From: Streptomyces cellostaticus
Lineage (GTDB): Bacteria > Actinomycetota > Actinomycetes > Streptomycetales > Streptomycetaceae
Length of the DNA stretch: 64,000 bases
Reading direction: 5' to 3'
Assembly: GCF_001513965.1 (NCBI RefSeq)
Contig: NZ_KQ948015.1
Location: 20,709 to 84,708 of the forward strand
Shown: positions 18,903 to 28,322 of the stretch, in pieces
How positions within the stretch are numbered: the stretch's first letter is position 1
How the letters are laid out: each line of letters starts with the position of its first letter
The notes under the pieces: generated by a model
Databases searched by the model: none
What the model was told of the DNA's origin: nothing
The model's input: the letters and a program-made list of their open reading frames with translations, nothing else
Program-made: the position numbers and the translations under genes

Positions 18903-19951
18903 TTCTTGTACACCCCCTGCTCGCCCAGCAGGTGCGCGAACTTGTTCGCGCCCATGACGAGACAGATTCCGATGAGTCCCTTGGCCAGGCCGACCGCGGC
19001 CGCGTAGCTGAAGTCGCCGCTCTTGATACCCATGTTCCACACGTACGTGTCGAGGACCTCGCTGGCTCCCGCGCCGACCGCGTCCCGCTGGAGCAGGAAC
19101 TGCTCGAATCCGACGCTGAGCGCGTCGCCCACCCGCAGGACCAGCAGCAGCGCGACCACCGGGCGCAGCGCGGGCAGCGTCACGTGCCACATGCGGCGCC
19201 AGCGCCCCGCGCCGTCCATGGCGGCGGCCTCGTACAGGTCGGTGCTGACGGAGGCCAGCGCAGCGAGGAAGACGATGATTCCCCAGCCGGCGTCCTTCCA
19301 CACCGCCTCCGCGATGACCAGGTACTTGAAGAGGCTCGAGTTGGTCATCAGGTCGAAGCCGCTCCACCCGTGGTTCTCGAGGGTCTGGGCGATGATGCCG
19401 GCGCCGCCGAGGATCTGCTGGAAGACGGTGACCACGAGGACCCAGGAGAAGAAGTGCGGCAGATACATGATCGCCTGCGCCACGGCCCGCACCCGGGGCC
19501 GGATCACGCTGTTGATGAGCAGCGCGAGAGCGATCGGGATCGGGAAGAAGAACACCAGTTGGAGCACGAACAGGACGAGGGTGTTCTTCGCGGCGTCCCA
19601 GAACAGCGGGTCGTCGAGCATCCGCGAGAACTGCTCGACGCCGACCCACGGACTGTGGAAGACAGCCGTGACACCGTTGCTGGAGACGTACGGGTCGTAG
19701 TCCTGGAAGGCGACGACGTTGCCGAGCAGCGGGACGTAGTTGAAGAGCAGAAGCAGCACGATCACGGGCAGCGTCATCAGGATGAGCGCGCGGTCACGGC
19801 GCAGCCGGATCCGGAACGGAACCTTGCCGCCCTTGCTCGCCCTGCGTGGCGCCCGCACCTTGGTCCCCGCGGTGGCGACCGCGACCGTCGGTTCCTCGAC
19901 GGCCGCGGGGGGACGAGTCCCGTCGGGCCTTCTCCCGGCCGTGAGAGACAT
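18899..19951 (-). CDS. Carbohydrate ABC transporter permease (LplB/MalF-like)
   Basis: A 350-residue inner-membrane permease. A cytosolic basic stretch (KVRAPRRASKGGKVPFRIRL) precedes six hydrophobic helices starting at ALILMTLPVIVLLLLFNYVP. PLLGNVVAFQDYDPY and VGVEQFSRMLDDPLFWDA are typical of the LplB/YteP group, and YEAAAMDGAGRWRRMWHVTL is the EAA loop that docks the ATPase. The ATG at 19951 overlaps the binding-protein stop (TGATG), so the two are translationally coupled. It pairs with the MalG-type permease to form the pore. Confidence 0.93.
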   Translation of the reverse strand: MSLTAGRRPDGTRPPAAVEEPTVAVATAGTKVRAPRRASKGGKVPFRIRLRRDRALILMTLPVIVLLLLFNYVPLLGNVVAFQDYDPYVSSNGVTAVFHSPWVGVEQFSRMLDDPLFWDAAKNTLVLFVLQLVFFFPIPIALALLINSVIRPRVRAVAQAIMYLPHFFSWVLVVTVFQQILGGAGIIAQTLENHGWSGFDLMTNSSLFKYLVIAEAVWKDAGWGIIVFLAALASVSTDLYEAAAMDGAGRWRRMWHVTLPALRPVVALLLVLRVGDALSVGFEQFLLQRDAVGAGASEVLDTYVWNMGIKSGDFSYAAAVGLAKGLIGICLVMGANKFAHLLGEQGVYKK

Positions 19952-21621
19952 CAGTTGCCGCTGCCGTTCTTGTCGAGGAGTTCCTTGTACCAGTCGCGCA
20001 GCTTGTCGCCGCCGGCGGACCGCCAGGTGGAGATGGCCGCCTGCACGTCGGACAGCTTCTTGTTGCCCCGCACGTAGTCGATCTGCAGTTGCTCGAACTG
20101 GCTGGAGAGGCTGGCATAGCGGGTCGGCTCGACGATGTACATGCCGTACGTGGACGTCTTCTTCATGAAGGCGCCCATCCGCTGCTGCCACTCGGCCTGC
20201 TTGCGGGCGATGTCGGGGAAGTCGGGGTGGGCGAAGTAGGGAGCCGGGGCCGCCAGCATCCCCCAGGCGTTGATCACCTCGGAGTTGCCCTGGTCGTTCT
20301 TGGCGGGGACGCCGTTCTTGACCGTGTAGTGGGTGCCCTCGACGCCGTAGTCGACGAGCATGCGCTCCTTGGTGCCGTACGGCGCGGCCGCGAAGTTGGC
20401 GGCGGCCAGCGCGTTCTCGATCGTCGCCTTCGAGGCGCCCTTGCGGATCATCGACCAGATGGTGGCGGGCGCGGAGGCCCACAGCGTCGGGTTGCCGCCG
20501 TCGGCGCCGAAGATGTCCATGGCCTCGATCCGGAAGTCCGGGTTGGCATGGGCCTGTTCGGCGGTCTTCATGTACCAGGCGGAGGTGTCGCTGTTGAAGA
20601 CCAGGATCTGTCCGGCGGTGAAGCGCTGGCCCGCGTCGCCGGTGCGTGCCTTGTCGTCGGGATGGACCACGCCGGCGTCGAAGAGCTTGCGGGTCCACTC
20701 CAGGGCTTCGAGGTATTCGGGCCGCTCGATGTTGTACCTCAGCTTGCCGTCGGCATCGATGTTCCAGCCGGGGGCGTTGCCGAAGATGCTCCCCGAGACC
20801 CAGCTCATGTCACCGCAGGCGTACACCTTGGCCTTGGCGCTGGTGGCGTCCTTGGCCCAGCTGAGGAACTCGTCGGCCGACTTGGGTACGGAGTAGCCCC
20901 TCTTGTCGAAGATGTCCTTGCGGTAGTACGGCATGATGAAGGACGCGGGGGCGGACGGCATCGGAATGCCGCGCAGCGCGCCGCCGAAGATGCTCATGCG
21001 CCAGGAGTCGGAGGGGATCGCGGCCAGGTTCGGGTACTTCTTGACCTTGTCGCCCGCCAGGTAGGGGCCGAGGTCCATGAACTTCGCGATGACCGCGTTC
21101 GGGAGCTTGTTGCTGACCAGTATCCAGCTCGGCACGACCACCATGTCGGGTATGGAGCTGGAGGCGAGGACGGCGCCGAGCTTCTGGGCGTAGGTGTTTC
21201 CGTCCTGGTTCTGCCAGGTGACGTTGGTGCCCGCCGCCGCGTCGACCGCCTTGTAGTACGCGCACCCGCCCTTCGGCGGGGTGCCCCAGAGCGGGGACAT
21301 GATCGTCAAGGGAGCGCCGGTACCGAGCTTGTTCGGGATCGAGGTTTCGAGAGCCGCGAGGTCGACCTTGCTGGTGTAGCCGACCGACGATCCGTTCTTC
21401 GACGGAAGATCCGGCTTGGCGACCGTGCTGGCGACGTATGTCGGGATCAGCTTGTCGGCGGCCTTGCCCGACGTGGCACCCTCTCGCGACCCGCTGTCCG
21501 AACCGCCGCAGGCGGTGAGCAGCGGCATCCCACCGGCCACTGCTGCGGTGGCGACCGCAGTGGAGGCGAGGAAGCTTCTCCGGCTGGGTCCTGAGGAGGT
21601 GGAGGCGGCGTTCGGCGTCAT
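19951..21621 (-). CDS. Carbohydrate ABC transporter substrate-binding lipoprotein
   Basis: A 556-residue extracellular binding lipoprotein, long like other LplA/YtcQ-type proteins for oligosaccharides. The N-terminus combines a twin-arginine motif (PSRRSFLASTAVATAAVAGG) with a lipobox (LLTACGG). The mature part carries DMVVVPSWILV, PYYRKDIFDKRGYSVPKSAD and GQRFTAGQILVFNSDTSAWY. It is the first gene of a binding-protein/permease/permease operon opposite a GH3 glycosidase; a LacI-type palindrome lies 118 bp upstream of its start. Ligand unknown; xylo-, cello- or xyloglucan oligosaccharides would fit the enzymes around it. Confidence 0.92.
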   Translation of the reverse strand: MTPNAASTSSGPSRRSFLASTAVATAAVAGGMPLLTACGGSDSGSREGATSGKAADKLIPTYVASTVAKPDLPSKNGSSVGYTSKVDLAALETSIPNKLGTGAPLTIMSPLWGTPPKGGCAYYKAVDAAAGTNVTWQNQDGNTYAQKLGAVLASSSIPDMVVVPSWILVSNKLPNAVIAKFMDLGPYLAGDKVKKYPNLAAIPSDSWRMSIFGGALRGIPMPSAPASFIMPYYRKDIFDKRGYSVPKSADEFLSWAKDATSAKAKVYACGDMSWVSGSIFGNAPGWNIDADGKLRYNIERPEYLEALEWTRKLFDAGVVHPDDKARTGDAGQRFTAGQILVFNSDTSAWYMKTAEQAHANPDFRIEAMDIFGADGGNPTLWASAPATIWSMIRKGASKATIENALAAANFAAAPYGTKERMLVDYGVEGTHYTVKNGVPAKNDQGNSEVINAWGMLAAPAPYFAHPDFPDIARKQAEWQQRMGAFMKKTSTYGMYIVEPTRYASLSSQFEQLQIDYVRGNKKLSDVQAAISTWRSAGGDKLRDWYKELLDKNGSGN

Positions 21622-21738
21622 TGCGTCAACCCTTCATGGCGCACCTGGACACCCGGCGGTGGGCCGTCGGCTGCGGTGTCGTGACTGGAACTGGCTGAGC
21701 TGAAAGCAGACATCCCATTACTACGACGGGGTTTACAG

Positions 21739-21752
21739 TCGAAGCGCTTCGA
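21739..21752. promoter_or_regulatory. LacI-type operator TCGAAGCGCTTCGA (binding-protein side)
   Basis: A perfect 14-bp palindrome with the central CG and flanking AAGC/GCTT typical of LacI-family sites. It lies nearer the leftward importer operon. Just downstream on the minus strand is a -35/-10-like pair (TTCGAC within the operator and TAATGG 17 bp later), so a bound repressor would block RNA polymerase. Identical copies stand at 21898 and 30986. No LacI gene is in the window. Confidence 0.75.
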
Positions 21753-21897
21753 TGTTGCTGTGAGGTTAAGTGAACTCCGATGGACGCACAAGGGTCGGTT
21801 CCAAGATTCATCCGAGGTACTGGAGGGGACTCTCCGTATGCCCTGCTTGATGCATTGATGTTGATCTCTTGACACTCCCCCTGATGTCTGACGAGCA

Positions 21898-21911
21898 TCG
21901 AAGCGCTTCGA
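21898..21911. promoter_or_regulatory. LacI-type operator TCGAAGCGCTTCGA (GH3 side)
   Basis: Second identical palindrome of the divergent region, 34 bp upstream of the GH3 start. A TTGACA hexamer at 21869-21874 lies about 24 bp before it, so the operator covers the expected -10/+1 region of a rightward promoter. The pair of sites, one for each divergent unit, suggests joint repression lifted by an oligosaccharide. Confidence 0.75.
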
Positions 21912-21944
21912 ATATCCTGCCGCTCCATCTCAAGGAAACCCCAC

Positions 21945-24788
21945 GTGTCCGTACACACGCCGCACACACCACCACCTTTCCGCGATCCGCAGCTGCCCTT
22001 CGCGAAGCGCATCGACGACCTTCTGTCGCGGCTCACGCTCGACGAAAAGATCGGATTCCTGCACCAGTTCGCGCCTGCCGTGGAGCGCCTCGGCATCGCC
22101 GCGTTCCGCACCGGCCAGGAGGCTCTGCACGGCGTGGCCTGGATGGGCCCGGCCACCGTCTTCCCGCAGGCCGTCGGCCTCGGCGCAACCTGGAACACCG
22201 ATCTCGTACGACGGGTCGGCGAGGCCGTCTCCAAGGAGACCCGCGCGATGCGCGCCCGCGACGACCGCGTGGGCCTGAACGTCTGGTCCCCCACGGTCAA
22301 CCTCCTGCGCCACCCCCTGTGGGGCCGAAACGAGGAGGGCTACTCCGAGGACCCGAAGCTCACCTCGGCCATCGCCACCGCGTACACCCGTGGCCTGCGC
22401 GGCGACCATCCGACGTACTGGCGCACCGCGCCCGTCCTCAAGCACTGGCTGGCCCACAACAACGAGACGGGACGTGACGTCATGTCCTCCTCGGTCCGAC
22501 CGCGTGTGCTGCACGAGTACGACCTGCGCGCCTTCCGAGAGACAGTCGAGGCGGGCGCGACGGCAGGCGTGATGCCGGCGTACAACCTGGTCAACGGCCG
22601 CCCCAACCACGTCTCCCCGTACCTGCGCGAGCACCTGCGCACCTGGACGGACGAGGACCTCCTCGTCTGCTCGGACGCGGGCGCGCCCTCCAACCTGGTC
22701 GACTCCGAGCACTACTTCGACACCCACGAGGAGGCGACGGCCGCCGCGCTGCTGGCCGGCGTCGACAGCTTCACCGACCACGGCACGGACAGCTCGAAGA
22801 TCACCGCACGGGTCCGAGGAGCCCTGGAACAGGGCCTGCTGACCGAGTCGGACATCGACACGGCGGTCCGCCGCCAGCTCTCGGTCCGCTTCCGGCTCGG
22901 CGAGTTCGACCCGGAGTGCGACCCGCACGCGCTCACCAGGGACTTCGACACCCCCGCCCACCGCGCCCTCGCCCAGGAGGCCGCCGAGCAGGCGGTCGTC
23001 CTGCTCAAGAACAGCGCCGGCCTGCTGCCGCTCGCGCCCGGCACCCGGCTCGCCGTGGTCGGCCTGCTCGCGGACGAGTGCAAGCGCGACTGGTACAGCG
23101 GCACGCTCATCCACCGCTCGACCCCGCTGGAGGGCCTGAACGAGCGGTTCGGCGCGGAGCGTGTGGAGTTCGCGGAGGGCGTGGACCGGATCCTGCTGAA
23201 GACCTCGGCCGGAACCTTCCTGCACGTCCCCGAGGCGGACGCAGCCGACGAGGTGCGCGGCGCCGAGGGCGCCCTCGACCCCGCCCTGCTCGCGGGCCGT
23301 ACGGACCTGCCCCCGCTCACCACCGACGCGACCGGCACGGAGTTCGCGCTCGTCGACTGGGGCGAGGGCATGCTGACCCTGCGCGCCCCCGACGGCCGCT
23401 ATCTCTCGGTCGCCGAGGACGGCCGTGTCCGCGCCTCCGCCGACCAGCCCGGAGGCTGGGTCGTCCAGGAGACGTTCCGCCTGGAACCGCACGAGAACGG
23501 GCACCTTCTTCGGCACATCGGAACGGGTCACCACATCTCCGTCGCCGCCGACGGCCTCAAGGTTGCCGACGGGAACGGGGAGATCTTCGAGGTCGTCGTC
23601 GTCGAAAGCGGCGAGGACGCGGTGAGCAGGGTCGCCTCGCAGGCGGACGTGGTCGTGGTGGTCGCGGGCAACGATCCGCACATCAACGGCCGCGAGACCG
23701 AGGACCGTACGACCCTGGCCCTCCCCGCCCAGCAGGAGCGCCTCCTGCGCGCGGCCCGCACGGCCAACCCGAACACGGTGCTGGCGCTCGTGTCGGCGTA
23801 TCCGTACGCCGTGGATCACACGTCCCTCCCGGCGATGCTCTGGACCTCCCACGGCGGCCAGGCGGCCGGCACCGCCCTGGCCCGCGTCCTCGCCGGCGAC
23901 GTCTCCCCCGCCGGCCGCCTCCCGCAGACCTGGTACGCCGACGACGCCGACCTGCCCGACCTCCTCGACTACGACGTGATCGGCGGCCGCCAGACGTACC
24001 TCTACTTCGAGGGCACGCCTCTCTTCCCGTTCGGCCACGGCCTGTCGTACGCGTCCTTCTCCTACGAAGGCCTCACGACTCGCGTCGAGGACGGGACACT
24101 GCACCTGTCCTTCACGGTCGGCAACACCGGTGACGTCACCGCGGACGAGGTCGCCCAGCTCTACACCCGGGCCATGGAGCCGTCGGTGCCACGGCCCCGC
24201 AGGGAACTGGCCGCGCACCACCGTGTGACGCTCGCGCCCGGCGAGGTCACGGAGATCGCCTTCCGGGTGCCGATGTCGGCCTTCGCGTTCTGGGACGTGG
24301 CGCAGGGACGTCAGCGGGTGGCACCGGGCCGCTACGAGATCCTCGTCGGAGCGTCCAGCGAGGACATCCGCCTGACCCGGGCCGTCCACCTTGACGGCGA
24401 GCCGTCCGTCCCCCGGACGGTCATGGTGGACGGCCTGGACGCGGCGGACTTCGACGACCAGAGCGACACCGAGATCGTGGACCGCACGAAGACGTCGGGT
24501 GATTCCGTCGCCCCTGTGGCCGGCCGGAGGGGCGAGCTGCTGTTCCGCGACTGTGACTTCGGAAAGGGGGCTGCCGGGATCACGGTGGAGGCTGCGGGTG
24601 AGGGCATGGCCGAACTCTCGCTGGGTGACGGTCCGGTACTGGCAGTGCTCACGCTCTCCCCGGGTACGGCCGGGCCCCACGACTACGCCACGGTGAGCGC
24701 CCCCGTCGTCGTGGCGGCCGGTGTGCACGACGTCCGCCTCGGACTGCGTGGCCCGGTGCGGCTCGCGCGCATCGCCTTCTCCGACTGA
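21945..24788 (+). CDS. GH3 beta-glycosidase with inserted fascin-like and C-terminal CBM-like domains
   Basis: A 947-residue enzyme without a signal peptide, hence probably cytosolic. GTG start at 21945. The GH3 N-terminal barrel has LSRLTLDEKIGFLHQFAP, KHWLAHNNETGRDVMSS and LLVCSDAGAPSNLV, where Asp244 is the nucleophile. The second GH3 domain (EQAVVLLKNSAGLLPLAPGT) is interrupted at about residues 420-565 by a trefoil-type insert (LTLRAPDGRYLSVAEDGRV) rather than the more common PA14. The fibronectin-III-like part (LFPFGHGLSYASFSYEGL) follows, then about 130 residues of CBM6-like beta sequence to the end. It would finish the oligosaccharides brought in by the divergent importer; beta-glucosidase versus beta-xylosidase activity cannot be decided. 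Confidence 0.93.
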   Translation: MSVHTPHTPPPFRDPQLPFAKRIDDLLSRLTLDEKIGFLHQFAPAVERLGIAAFRTGQEALHGVAWMGPATVFPQAVGLGATWNTDLVRRVGEAVSKETRAMRARDDRVGLNVWSPTVNLLRHPLWGRNEEGYSEDPKLTSAIATAYTRGLRGDHPTYWRTAPVLKHWLAHNNETGRDVMSSSVRPRVLHEYDLRAFRETVEAGATAGVMPAYNLVNGRPNHVSPYLREHLRTWTDEDLLVCSDAGAPSNLVDSEHYFDTHEEATAAALLAGVDSFTDHGTDSSKITARVRGALEQGLLTESDIDTAVRRQLSVRFRLGEFDPECDPHALTRDFDTPAHRALAQEAAEQAVVLLKNSAGLLPLAPGTRLAVVGLLADECKRDWYSGTLIHRSTPLEGLNERFGAERVEFAEGVDRILLKTSAGTFLHVPEADAADEVRGAEGALDPALLAGRTDLPPLTTDATGTEFALVDWGEGMLTLRAPDGRYLSVAEDGRVRASADQPGGWVVQETFRLEPHENGHLLRHIGTGHHISVAADGLKVADGNGEIFEVVVVESGEDAVSRVASQADVVVVVAGNDPHINGRETEDRTTLALPAQQERLLRAARTANPNTVLALVSAYPYAVDHTSLPAMLWTSHGGQAAGTALARVLAGDVSPAGRLPQTWYADDADLPDLLDYDVIGGRQTYLYFEGTPLFPFGHGLSYASFSYEGLTTRVEDGTLHLSFTVGNTGDVTADEVAQLYTRAMEPSVPRPRRELAAHHRVTLAPGEVTEIAFRVPMSAFAFWDVAQGRQRVAPGRYEILVGASSEDIRLTRAVHLDGEPSVPRTVMVDGLDAADFDDQSDTEIVDRTKTSGDSVAPVAGRRGELLFRDCDFGKGAAGITVEAAGEGMAELSLGDGPVLAVLTLSPGTAGPHDYATVSAPVVVAAGVHDVRLGLRGPVRLARIAFSD

Positions 24789-24829
24789 GGTCCGCATCGA
24801 CTCCATGTGCACGGGAGTCGCCGCACAGG

Positions 24830-24861
24830 AGTCCGGCGCCGGAAGGCTTCGGTGCCGGACT
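24830..24861 (+). terminator. Terminator hairpin after the GH3 gene
   Basis: AGTCCGGCGCCG and CGGTGCCGGACT pair over 12 positions (one G-T) around an 8-nt loop, 42 bp after the GH3 stop. Confidence 0.6.
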
Positions 24862-25074
24862 CGGCTTCTTCGGGCCTGCGTTCGACATGGTCCTCGTCGC
24901 CCAGACCGTTCGGGCGCAGGGACCACCGGCTCTCCAGCGCACACCATCGCGATGTCGGCATCGGGCTCCAGGCCGACGCGCGCATCCCGTGACGACGCCT
25001 GCCGGGGTGTGCCGGACACCGGCGCCGGGCTCGTGGTCGGCCTGCCGGCCTGTTTCCGGTGCCGCGCTGGCGTG
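24862..25074. other. Non-coding or decayed stretch
   Basis: No convincing gene, ribosome site or repeat in this stretch between the GH3 terminator and the GH42 remnant. Open frames exist on both strands but have no recognisable protein character. Confidence 0.5.
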
Positions 25075-25330
25075 ATGCCGCCGCTCCTCCGCCGCGGACC
25101 CCGGTGCAGTGGCGAGGACGCGGACGTCCCAGGCGCCGAGCGCACGGGCGTGCCGGCCGGTGCCACGCTGCCGTTCAAGGCCCGTCGGTCAGGTCCACCG
25201 GCGCCTGGGCGGTGGCCGGATGCCGGCTCCAGTTGTGGACGACATGGAAGTGCCGGCCGTCGGGGGCGGTGCCGGTGACGGAGTCATGGACTTGCCGTTC
25301 TTGTGGACCGGGGGTCCACGTAGCCGACGG
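25075..25330 (-). pseudogene. GH42 beta-galactosidase C-terminal remnant
   Basis: Leftward reading gives the characteristic end of streptomycete GH42 beta-galactosidases in three successive frames: VTGTAPDGRHFHVVHNWS, RHPATAQAPVDLTD, then LNGSVAPAGTPVR, then LGAWDVRVLATAPGSAAEER. At least two single-base-type shifts separate the blocks, and nothing of the catalytic domain is left. Such enzymes remove beta-galactosyl residues from oligosaccharides and would have belonged to the same polysaccharide island. Confidence 0.75.
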
Positions 25331-25743
25331 CGGCGGTCTCGCCCCCTGGCCGCGGTCCCGCCGTGGGGGCCAGGGCGGTTCTCTCGTTGCGCTGGATGGG
25401 AGACGGCACTGCGGCCCGGCCGCTGTCTTGACGGGCGGCCGGGCGGGCGGGACCTCGTCGAGCGGCGCGCCGCCCGCTCGCGGACGAGTTGGCCCCGTGC
25501 TTCGAGGCGCGCCGGCCCCGACCAGTGCCCCGTGAGGTACGGCACGGAGCCGGGCCCACTTCGGCGGAAGCGCTTCGGCTGCTGTCGAGCGGGGGCGCGA
25601 AGGTCCCAGTCCAACTCGCTCCGGTACCTGGCACCCCCGAACGCACCAGCCGGAGCGCCGTGGAGCGGAGGCCGATCTAGGCTGGGAGCAGCCGCTGGAA
25701 ACCAGCCCTGACGGGCACGCCTGTCCGGACGGAGGCGTGGCGC
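25331..25743. other. Spacer before the PAS/SpoIIE gene, one imperfect LacI-like site
   Basis: No gene recognised. GAAGCGCTTC at 25567-25576 matches the core of the window's LacI-type palindrome but lacks the outer T-C/G-A bases. It might be the decayed control site of the GH42 gene read leftward, or chance. Confidence 0.4.
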
Positions 25744-28203
25744 GTGGAGATGGCCGGCAAGCAGGACGCGCCCACTGCCGCTGCCGTGGTGGACCCGGAC
25801 GGCAAGGTGAGCGGCTGGAGCGACGGGGGCCGACTGCTGCTGGGCTGGACGGCGGAGGACACCGTCGGCCGCCCCGTGACCGACCTGCTGGTCGATCCCC
25901 CGCCACCCGGCTTCCCCGAGGGCTACGGCGCCGGCCCCGACCCCACGGGTTTCATCGCCCTGCGGCACCGGGACGGTTCCACGGTGGACGCCGTGGTGAC
26001 GACTCACCCGCTGTTCGGCCCCGACGGGCGGGCACTGGGGCACGCGATGACCGTCCAGCGCTGGGGACGGCGCCCGGTGATCGCCGACCGGGCCTTTGAG
26101 CAGTGCCCCTTCGCTCTGGGCGTTTACGACCCTGATCTGCGGTTCCTGTGGATCAACGCCTCCTCGGGCCGGGTGATCGCACACTCCGAGGAGCAAGTGC
26201 TCGGTAAGAAGTACCGCGAGGTGCTTCCCGAATTCGACCGCTCGCTGTTTCCGGAAAGGGACGACAAGCCCTACACCGACCAGCTCTCCGAAGTGGCGAG
26301 GACGGGCAAGCCCGCGCGTCTCATCACCGTCTTCCGCCCGCACGGCAGTAACTACGCCAACGCCTGGGCCACCAGCATCTGGCCCGTCCGGGATGACGAG
26401 GGCAGGGTCCGCGCGGTCGCCAACTGGGGATTCGACATGAGCGCCGAGTACTGGGCCCGGCAGCGCCTGCTCATGCTCAACGAGGCCAGCGGTGGCATCG
26501 GCCGGACACTCGACGTGATCGGCACCGCCCAGGAACTGGCCGGCGCCGCCGTTCCGGGATTCGTCGACCTCGTCACCGTGGATCTCTTCGACGAGGTGCT
26601 GCGCGGAGAGGAACCACCCTCCGCGTCCGCGTTCACCCCCGGCGAGACGATCGCACTCAGCCGTGCCGCCCAGCACAGTGCGAAGGAGGACACCGATCGG
26701 GCTCCCGGGCCCACGACGCCGGTCAGCCACGCTCCCGGTTCCGTCGCCGCCCGCTGCATGGCCACAGGCAGGTCCACGGTTGAGCTCGCCGCTGAGCCCG
26801 GCGAGGGCGGCGAATGGGCCTTCGGGCCCGGGCTCGCCGCCGACCCTGCCCACTGGCCACCGGGCAACCCGTTGATCGACGGGTCCATCGCCGCGGACGG
26901 GCTGACCGGCCGGATCACCGTGCCGCTCCGGGCGCGCGGCGCGCTGCTCGGGGTCGTCACCTTCTCCCGCCTCGACCGGCCCGAGGCCTTCACCGCCGAC
27001 GACCTGATCCTCGCCCAGGAGCTGACCGCCAAGGCAGCCGTCGCCATCGACAACGCCCGCCGGTACTCGCGCGAGCGCACGACCGCGCTGACCCTGCAAC
27101 GCAGCCTGCTGCCGCAGGGGTTGCCGAACCAGGAGGCGGTCGAGGTGTCATTCCGCTACCTGCCCGGCGGGACCGGCGTGGAAGTGGGCGGTGACTGGTT
27201 CGACGTCATTCCGCTGTCCGGCGCCCGGGTCGCCCTGGTCGTCGGCGATGTCGTCGGTCACGGCCTGCACGCCTCGGCCAGCATGGGCCGGCTGCGGACG
27301 GCGGTCCGCACCCTCGCCGACGTGGACCTGCCGCCGGACGAGCTGCTGACCCACCTGGACGACCTGGTCCTCCACCTCGCCAGCGACCTCCAGTCCACCG
27401 GCCACGTCCAGCCGACCGGCGAGTCCGGGGCCACCTGCCTGTACACCGTCTACGACCCTGTCTCCCGACGCTTCACGCTGGCGAGCGCCGGCCATCCCCT
27501 GCCGCTGATCATCTCCCCGGACGGCGCAAGGACACCTGTACCCGCACAGCCGGGACCGCCGCTCGGCATCGGTGGGCTGCCGTTCGAGGCCACCGAGCTC
27601 GAGCTGCCCGAGGGCAGCCTGCTCGCCCTCTACACCGACGGACTGGTGCAAAGCCGTGAGCGCGACGTCGACCAGGGGATCGCCGAACTGCAGCGGATCC
27701 TGAACCACTCGGCCACCTCGCTGGAGGCCCTGTGCGACACGGTGATGGACGCCATGCTCCCCGAACGCCTCACCGACGACGCCGCCCTGTTGCTCGCTCG
27801 CACTCACGCGCTGGATCCCCACCACATCGCCGACTGGGACGTCGAACCCGACTTCGCGCAGGTGCCACGCGCCAGGCAGTTCGTCGTCGACCAGGTGGAC
27901 GCCTGGGGCCTGGGGGAGGCGGCGTTCGTCACCGAGCTGGTCGTCAGCGAGCTGGTCACCAACGCCATCAGATACGGCGAGCCGCCGATCAAGCTGCGGC
28001 TGATTCGCGATACCTCCCTGATCTGCGAGGTCTCCGACGCCAGCAACACTGCTCCGCACCTGCGCCGGGCCCGCGCCTTCGACGAGGGCGGCCGGGGCCT
28101 GTTGCTCGTCGCCCAGCTCACTCAAGGGTGGGGCACCCGGCACACCACCAACGGCAAGACGATCTGGTGCGCGCAGACCCTCCCCCAGCCTGAGCCGCAC
28201 TGA
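25744..28203 (+). CDS. PAS-PAS-GAF SpoIIE-type phosphatase with C-terminal ATPase domain
   Basis: An 819-residue cytosolic multidomain signalling protein; GTG start at 25744. Order: PAS 1 about residues 10-105 (DPDGKVSGWSDGGRLLLGW), PAS 2 about 115-240 (CPFALGVYDPDLRFLWINAS), a GAF-like region about 250-440 (RITVPLRARGALLGVVTFSR), a PP2C/SpoIIE domain about 450-680 (EVGGDWFDVIPL, VVGDVVGHGLHAS, FTLASAGHPLPL, LALYTDGLVQSR, TDDAALLLAR with the metal-binding Asp residues) and an RsbW-like HATPase about 690-815 (ELVVSELVTNAIRYG, DEGGRGLLLVAQ). Such proteins dephosphorylate anti-anti-sigma factors and/or act as anti-sigma kinases in stress signalling. No sigma or STAS partner gene adjoins it. Confidence 0.93.
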   Translation: MEMAGKQDAPTAAAVVDPDGKVSGWSDGGRLLLGWTAEDTVGRPVTDLLVDPPPPGFPEGYGAGPDPTGFIALRHRDGSTVDAVVTTHPLFGPDGRALGHAMTVQRWGRRPVIADRAFEQCPFALGVYDPDLRFLWINASSGRVIAHSEEQVLGKKYREVLPEFDRSLFPERDDKPYTDQLSEVARTGKPARLITVFRPHGSNYANAWATSIWPVRDDEGRVRAVANWGFDMSAEYWARQRLLMLNEASGGIGRTLDVIGTAQELAGAAVPGFVDLVTVDLFDEVLRGEEPPSASAFTPGETIALSRAAQHSAKEDTDRAPGPTTPVSHAPGSVAARCMATGRSTVELAAEPGEGGEWAFGPGLAADPAHWPPGNPLIDGSIAADGLTGRITVPLRARGALLGVVTFSRLDRPEAFTADDLILAQELTAKAAVAIDNARRYSRERTTALTLQRSLLPQGLPNQEAVEVSFRYLPGGTGVEVGGDWFDVIPLSGARVALVVGDVVGHGLHASASMGRLRTAVRTLADVDLPPDELLTHLDDLVLHLASDLQSTGHVQPTGESGATCLYTVYDPVSRRFTLASAGHPLPLIISPDGARTPVPAQPGPPLGIGGLPFEATELELPEGSLLALYTDGLVQSRERDVDQGIAELQRILNHSATSLEALCDTVMDAMLPERLTDDAALLLARTHALDPHHIADWDVEPDFAQVPRARQFVVDQVDAWGLGEAAFVTELVVSELVTNAIRYGEPPIKLRLIRDTSLICEVSDASNTAPHLRRARAFDEGGRGLLLVAQLTQGWGTRHTTNGKTIWCAQTLPQPEPH

Positions 28204-28322
28204 GATCCAGGCCCACGGACCGTCGCCGGCCGCGCGGCAGGGCACGGCAACGGCGCTGCATGTCGGTGCGGGAGCCCGCCGCCTCGCGAGGGACCTGTGG
28301 TGCTCTTGGGTGGCCGGTGCTG

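Noticed and set aside
21930..25178. 1082-codon open frame on the minus strand over the GH3 gene
   Set aside because: Shadow of the GH3 gene; only its first codons (about 25075-25178) overlap a genuine GH42 remnant in that frame.
25567..25576. GAAGCGCTTC as a fourth LacI operator
   Set aside because: Only the inner ten bases match and no intact gene follows; kept as a weak remark, not as an operator.
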